Part shown: positions 57,868-64,000 of the stretch, piece by piece | Layout: every line of letters starts with the position of its first letter | Position numbering within the stretch: position 1 is the first letter of the stretch | Source of the DNA: Coffea arabica | Lineage: Eukaryota; Streptophyta; Magnoliopsida; Gentianales; Rubiaceae | Reading direction: 5' to 3' | Assembly (NCBI RefSeq): GCF_036785885.1 | Contig: NC_092320.1 | Coordinates: 22,259,557 to 22,323,556 of the forward strand | DNA: 64,000 nucleotides | The notes under the pieces: model-generated | Seen by the model: the letters and a program-made list of their open reading frames with translations, nothing else | Told to the model about the DNA's origin: nothing | Databases searched by the model: none | Made by a program: the position numbers and the translations under genes

Positions 57868-57985
57868 CCTTATAGTCCCTCTCGTATTCATCATCCTTCC
57901 TTCTGCAAGTGTTGCAGATTTTGCCACCTTATAGTCCCTTTCGTATTCTTTATCCTTCCTTCTGCAAGTGTTACAGATTTTGCCA
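57868..57985. repeat. Tandem duplication, 59 bp twice
   Basis: CCTTATAGTCCCTCTCGTAT to GCAGATTTTGCCA (57868-57926) is repeated at 57927-57985 with a few changes. The next 40 bp hold an inverted pol III B box (GGATCGAACC, about 58003-58012), so this may be the tail part of a - strand SINE. Confidence 0.8.
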
Positions 57986-60457
57986 ATTTCAAACTTAAAC
58001 CTGGATCGAACCTAGGACTGACGCCTCCTGTTGAATTGGATATTTTGGTCTAGTCGCAGTGACACTAACAGGCGGCAAGCAGCTTATGTGATGGTTTTGG
58101 TGGATTTTATTGTCAGATATTTTGCACTACTATATCATTGATTAAAGTGTACAAGAAAAACGGCAAAAGTATAAACACTGTAAATTTGAGGGTTACAGTT
58201 ATAAAATATGCAATTTATCTGTGATCTTGAAAATCACAACGTTTGTGATGATATTATTATTGTTTGTTATACAAATATATGCCTCCAATGTGCATACCTA
58301 ATTGTGTTCTATATCTTCAAAATATATATATATACAAAAGATTACCGCTTGAAGCAATCGAATCGCAATAATACCTCACTCGGTAAGTTTCAATGTTCTA
58401 GCAAACATGGTATATCACGTGCAGCAGTATTCTTCAGCATTTGCTCTAATGCAGGAAGCTTCATTCACAATTTTACCAATTCGTGTGCTCTCAATTTTCA
58501 TATTTAGATCAATTGGATAGACCCACCAAATTCTCAACATTGAGCTTGTGATCTGCAAAGTGTTGTAAAATGGGCAACAGCCATAGATGGACACCAGCAA
58601 ATGGTCAGGCGCTTCTTTAATCAAAAAGTGTCTTTTTAGCAGACAATTCATCATCACTTCAAAGAATAAGAAAGGCACAAACAAGCATTTCACATTACAT
58701 TTCTGCCTCTGACTATAAAATTTTCTTTTCATGTTGCCTTTCATGTTGCCACTCTCCCTTTCTTGCAGAGATCCCAAGGTGGAGGGGTTGAAATTTCAGG
58801 TACTATGTAACAATTTATGCTCATTGCATAACCACATGACCAGTAACTTGTAAAACAATATTCATCCATAGTAATAAATTGTGAGGGCCCTTGTAACTTT
58901 TCTCTTTTTTTTTTTTGTAAAAGAATTATGTAAAATGGACCCATAACTTGCTTGATTGTTTTTTAAGCTCAAATCCTAATTTCTTTAAAGTTTTTGTTCT
59001 GTGTTTTTGGGGGTGGGGGTGGGGGGGTGTAAGTTTGGGGTCAGGTGTTGTGGGCATTTGGTCAAAGCCATGGCATGGACATTATTGGAACATCAACTGC
59101 TACATGAAATTTATCATTATTAGGCCTACTACTTTCAAGTTTCAAATGGCCACCCTCATTTATGAGTAATAATAATCATTTCTAAAGAGCTCTTTGACTG
59201 CTTTTACCTTAGTCTTACTCAATCATACCATATCAAAGCTCTAATCCATGATTTCTCAACCAAAAATTTAAAATAAGAAAAAAAAAAAAGAAGAAAAAGC
59301 TTTACTCCATGAGAATGATTTTTGATTTCCAATAAAGCAAGGAGCTTACATATATTACTGTTCCATACTTTAGCTGCTGGTACTGCAATTATAAAGGGGC
59401 TTCTAGCTAGTTTCATTGCTGGAAAACCCTTGAGATATTAGTACTGGATATGCAGTTGCTGAAATGAATGAGACTTCATTTGAAAGCCTTCTCAGTGTAC
59501 TCATTTGCTTGAAATTCAACTCCTCATTTTTACTTTAATAAAAGGTGTTTTTCCATGTCTTTGCCTTTGATTTTCACTCCTTTTTCTTCTTTCTTTTGAT
59601 TTTATTTTATCTTAGCTTCTTTTTTTTTCTCGTTTCAAGCTTGCTTGAGAGAAGAATTAACAGTAGTGTCGAGCAATCTTTGCAAAATAGCATTTGCTAT
59701 TTTTGAAGACGAATATGCTATCTCAAGTTTTAGAACCAATTCTAAAAGTCAATTCTTATATATAAGGAGTCCTGCAATATAATTTGTAGCCCCTTCTTAA
59801 GAAACAAAAGAAAATGATAAAAAGAGTTATTACATCACATTTTAGCGTATTTGGTTAATATTGTTATGATGATATTGATGGTAATTATTGGAGCATGTGT
59901 AGAAATTAGGACTTAGGGTAGCACATTTTTGTGAATGCATATATTGCGGGGATAAACTTGCACTTTTAATTGAACTTTAGGGAGGTAAATTCTAATTTTA
60001 TAAAAGTTAATATAACTGCAAGTATTAAATTTATTGATGAGAAATACTATAATTTCTAGATTTGACTAAATATGGGACGTATAATGGAAAAGATGGAGGG
60101 CAAAATAAAAAAATTAAAAAAAAATCTCTGTCTCGAGTACAAGTGAATTGCAATTTCTGAAGAGCTATTGCTTTTGATGGCAAATGGAAGAGAGCTTGAC
60201 CATAAATGGCACTAAAGAAACATTTTTGAAAAAAAGAAGATAAAAAGATGTAGAAAAGTCTACATGTTTGAAAGGGCTGGATTGCAGGAATGATGGTTCT
60301 ACCAGATTCTGAAGAAACATACAGATCATAACAGTATAATCAACAGTTTCATGCAAATATGTTTTCCACTTCATTGGTCAATTGTTATGTGGCCTTGGTG
60401 AGTTTTAGTATTTAAAAGAACACTTGTTTTTGTTCTCTTATTACTTGTTAAAAAATT
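57986..60457. other. Intergenic DNA, no gene recognised
   Basis: Open frames at 58208-58944 and 59219-59416 lack domains. A G-rich tract (59009-59040) is listed separately. AT-rich otherwise. Confidence 0.5.
59009..59040 (+). other. Possible G-quadruplex tract
   Basis: G5-T-G5-T-G7, then TGTAAGTTT, then G4. The first three runs have single-base loops, and the 7-G run can split to give the fourth strand. A folding potential only. Confidence 0.5.
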
Positions 60458-60610
60458 GAATTAATCTTTATATACACTGTCACTGTATACATTGTCATCA
60501 TTATATATGATACATGTGGAAAATTTAAATTTAAAATTTAAAATTTGTTCATGTGTTATCCATCCAACTGTGATAGTATATACACTGATAATGTATATAA
60601 AATTTACTCT
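60458..60610. mobile_element. Mutator-type MITE family A, copy 4, 153 bp
   Basis: The ends GAATTAATCTTTATATACAC and ATAAAATTTACTC, the inner CACTGTATACATTG, and the palindromic core TTTAAATTTAAAATTTAAA match copy 1 closely. The 9-bp flanks TAAAAAATT and TAGAAAAAA agree at 6 of 9. Confidence 0.78.
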
Positions 60611-61489
60611 AGAAAAAAATAATCGAGCTCCTATATATCACGGCAACTAATTAAGCAAAGGGAGAAACGCAGTTCTAAACTGCTTCTTGATGTTTTGACC
60701 AAAATAAATGTGAGTTCCAAAGTTTGTGATTTTTGTCAGATTTATGACAACTAATAGAAATTAATATATCTAATGGTCAAAAACAAATAGAGTTTGTCAA
60801 AAGTTTTGACTTTATATTTGTGGTCCCTAATGTTTGAAACTTTAACAATATGGTCCCTTATTTTTCAAATAATTATATTTAATTTTTGAAATGAAATAAA
60901 ATATGAATTAAATTAAATACATGAAAAATGTGTTCTCAAATTCCTATAAAATTCCCTAAAAGCAATATTCCATATCGGCATAACACTATTCTTTAGCCTA
61001 AAATCATCTCTTTGTTAAATTAATTGCAGTCAAATAAAAATATATGATAATATATATAAAGAAATATTAGTAGGAAGGAGAGAATCCTGATTATCGTATA
61101 TAACCATATTCGAAATGCTATTGCACAAATTGTTGCATTGCATTGCTTGTTGGATGTAGGTTTCAATTAGTTATGGTCATGATTACATTAACAAGTAAAG
61201 TTACTTACCAATATAAAGTACTCGTCTGGATATTTGAAAAAACTTGTTTTTTTTTTCTTGTCTTTCCTTCACATTAAATCAAATATTTCAATAATAATGT
61301 TTAAATGCATTTGTATTTATGCACATCTATACTAATAGTTTTATTAAAGAATTTAAACACTTATATAAAATGCCATTTGAAGCTTAATGGATAACCAATT
61401 GCAATGCCAAAAATGGAAAAAGAAAAATTATTGTTCTATCAACTTATAGATTCTAGAAGCTTATACCGCATGACCGCATGGAATTAAAT
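60611..61489. other. AT-rich intergenic DNA
   Basis: Nothing that I can support as a gene or a defined repeat. Confidence 0.55.
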
Positions 61490-62758
61490 GAGGGATAATT
61501 TTACATACCTCCGCTGAGGTATATAACAATTGCAGCTAGACCCCTTGTGGTTTGATTAATTACCCATACCTCCCTCAATTACACTATTTGGATAACAATA
61601 CAAACCCGAAAAGCTGTCATCATCCAAAAGTCCTGAATACCCTGAAATAACCTTTTGTTATTATTCAAAGAAATATTTTTCTCTAACTACCATGTCTCTC
61701 TTACCACAATTTTTGGCCTTTCCCAAATCAATTGTATATTGTGCACTGGCATCTCCATAAAACTCCTCATGGCACAAGAATGTTTATATTGGCCTATAAC
61801 CATTAGCATCTACAGAACCACTCTCAAAGTCCTAAAGCACTTTAAACCTTATCTTATAATGTTCTGCTTTTGCTTTGTCCTTATTACAATTTACAACCCA
61901 TGACTTGGATATCTATCTCTACCATCTTATTCATTGTCACGTCAATCGTGAGAGTCTCTACCAGTAGGCATTAAAAACCATTTTGACTTGTAGATTGGAT
62001 ATTCAAATCATGGCCTTGTAGTTAGAAAAAATTGAAAGGATTTGCCTCTAGTGCACCATTCTGGTTTAAACGACTCTTCTCACTAACCCTTTTATACAAT
62101 CTAATTGGATTTCCTCCCCTTCCTATAATATAGGATAATATAGATGAAAAAAAAAAAGAAAAAATGAGAGATTCCAACAACTCCAAAACTGTTGCAAAAC
62201 TAGCCAACAACAACTCTTAACGATAACATGTCAAAAGAACTCAAAAACAAACATCATCATGTTGTTCATACATATATCAAAATTGGAGACTTCTCATCAA
62301 TACATATCTAGATGTACACATAGGGACATACTCATAGTACCATGACAAATTTTTGAAAAAGTTTAGCATTGCTAGATTTAAATAACTTGATGGATTGAGC
62401 GACCAAGAATCTCATAAGAAGGTGACGGAGGCAAAGGATATTAGTAGCTCCAATATATATGGGTTGGGGAACAAAAAATAAGAGTGGAGGATCAAGAAAA
62501 TGAAGTTCGGTGGAATATTAGTAAGTAAAATTTGTGGTCCAAAGTGGTTGTGGCAAAAAAAAGTGAAAACATTTGTTTGTCTCTTTTTTCTTGGCTAGTT
62601 CTTTTTTGTTAACATTATTCATTTGAAAGTTTTGCCAATTAGTTAAGAAGGTTACTATAGTCATTTTATAAGCTCAAGGGACGTATGTGTAATTACTTAA
62701 ACCACGGGGCTTCCCTATATTATAATATATCTTAGGGGAGGAATGTGAAATTATCCCA
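61490..62758. mobile_element. Non-autonomous element with about 90-bp inverted ends
   Basis: The left end AGGGATAATTTTACATACCT to 'GTGGTTTGATTAATTACCCA' is met in inverse at the right (GGGATAATTTCACATTCCTC to GTGGTTTAAGTAATTACACA, 62665-62757). The ends are roughly 70% alike, so the element is old. The 1.1-kb interior has no domain. No clear target duplication. Confidence 0.6.
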
Positions 62759-63368
62759 TTAACTTACCCAATCTCTTTCCTCCCCAAAAAAAGGTATGAC
62801 ATTTTCACTTAGCGCCTTCAAATATTAAAAAAATCTCATTTGTCTCCTCTTTTTCAAACTTTTTGTATCATTTACAACCCAATTTAAAATATAATATTAA
62901 AAATTTCATTTTGAGAGAGTAAATATAATCTGATTTCAAATTTGCCCTTTTATTGTCTTACTTTTTACTACAAAAGTGTGAGTATATTAATTATAATTTA
63001 AAAACAAAAATAAAAATACAAAGGTTTATTCTGATTAGACAAATTATAGTATACTTTTACAAGGAGTTAACACTTGAAATTTTTTCAAGTTATAAAATTA
63101 ATATTTTCTTTTCCATAAAGTGTTTTGAATTAACTTAAGGAGTTTTATAAATCCTTTATATTTTTTAAAATTTTTTATCTTTTGTCCAAATTGACGGATT
63201 GAAAACTAAAAAAATACAACATGCTAAAAGTTATATATGAACTTGTTTGTGTTGTTTTTAACTGGTGCAAAAAAGGTACTTTCATTATTGTAGATTATTT
63301 CAAGTTGTTTTTAGGAGTATTGTAAATCATTCATAATTTTAAATAATTTAGCATTTCTTGTTCGAACC
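62759..63368. other. AT-rich intergenic DNA
   Basis: Nothing recognised up to the putative LTR start. Confidence 0.55.
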
Positions 63369-64000
63369 TGTGAGGACCTGTAAATTTCCTTTATTTTATA
63401 TTATTTTCTCGCATGCATTTTCTTCACTATACCCTATTAGATTGATTTTCCAGAGATTTTATAAGTGTGTAGAGTTTTAAATCATTTTTCCTAAGCTAGT
63501 TCATATTAAGTTTGAAGCGTATTATGGACGTGGGACCCGTTAGTGCGGTAAATGCGATATATTTTTGACAACTAGTTGAAGTTTGTATTAAGGGATATTA
63601 TTTTACAAGATGTTAGGAGATAATTAGAGGTTAGTTAGATTAATTAGTATTGAGAGATAAGAGGATGAGATAAGCATTAGAGGTGCCACGTGTCGTGTTA
63701 CCATTCGAAGGTGGACTTTGACCAAAGCTTTCTTACCTTTCCTAAAACTAATTTTGACCAAAAATTTGCTCCATTTTTCCTCTTCTTGGCCGGCTCTCTT
63801 GAGAAGAAAAACCAAGAGAGAAAACTTCATTTGCCAACTTCAAACTTGCTTCAATTTTGAGTTCTAACCAAGTAAGTTGCAAAATACTCCATAAAGGTTG
63901 TTAACTAAGGAAGACTAAGGGTGTTGGTGGAGTAATTTTGGAGGAGGAAGTGCTAAGCTACCACCTTTCTTGAGATTTCAAGGTACTTTGCTTAGAAAAT
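63369..64000 (+). mobile_element. Putative LTR, truncated by window end
   Basis: It starts TGTGAGGACCTGTAAATTTC, like the 5' end (TGTGAGGACC) of plant Del/Tekay chromovirus LTRs. Composition changes here to a more balanced one, with CACGTGTCGTG, a 'CTTCTTGGCCGGCTCTC' block and purine-rich stretches typical of those long LTRs. The partner LTR, primer site and genes would lie beyond 64000, so this is an inference from style and start sequence. Strand is assumed from the TG start. Confidence 0.4.

Noticed and set aside
58003..58025. Inverted B box as a tRNA gene
   Set aside because: No cloverleaf or acceptor stem can be drawn; at best it is part of a decayed SINE.
1..64000. CRISPR arrays, operons, riboswitches, prokaryotic systems
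   Set aside because: The window has introns, USE/TATA pol III promoters and plant transposons; no regularly spaced repeat-spacer array is present.

Overview
The window is nuclear DNA from a flowering plant, most likely a dicot. It is AT-rich and has intron-containing genes with GT-AG introns. It holds two RNA polymerase III-type U6 snRNA genes with the plant upstream sequence element (USE), a CLE signalling-peptide gene, and many plant transposons. I cannot name the species; nothing here fixes it below the level of dicot.

Three protein genes look functional. (1) A classical short-chain dehydrogenase/reductase (SDR), three exons, 28631-32569, + strand. (2) Hydroxymethylglutaryl-CoA lyase, eight coding exons, 36537-42837, + strand. 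(3) A CLE peptide precursor, single exon, 53754-54038, - strand. Two identical-core U6 snRNA genes lie at 35937-36038 and 44294-44395. The first sits immediately upstream of the HMG-CoA lyase leader. The second heads a decayed partial copy of that lyase gene (44228 to about 47060). The U6 plus lyase unit was therefore duplicated in tandem, and the second lyase copy then lost most exons and took a SINE insertion.

Layout. 1-4440: AT-rich intergenic DNA. 4450-13440: an old transposon block with a broken plant-mobile-domain (PMD) gene on +, an almost intact FAR1/MULE-type transposase on - (only two in-frame stops), and a degenerate tandem array. 13450-14735: the 3' end of a LINE (zinc knuckle plus RNase H, poly-A tail). 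15.4-28 kb: a dense nest of non-autonomous elements. These are two Tourist-like MITEs, several foldbacks, a 3.4-kb foldback carrying two independently inserted hAT-type elements and one Mutator-type element, a Stowaway, and a tRNA-derived SINE with a 14-bp target duplication. 28.6-43 kb: the SDR and lyase genes with transposons in and between them. 44-47 kb: the U6/lyase pseudogene duplicate. 47-63 kb: mostly AT-rich intergenic DNA around the CLE gene. 63369-64000: what looks like the start of a long terminal repeat running off the window.

The genes are not an operon and do not share a pathway. HMG-CoA lyase serves leucine breakdown, the SDR is an oxidoreductase of unknown substrate, and CLE is a secreted signal. 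The most informative structures are the transposon insertions whose target-site duplications can be read exactly, including one whose empty site is preserved in a neighbouring tandem copy.
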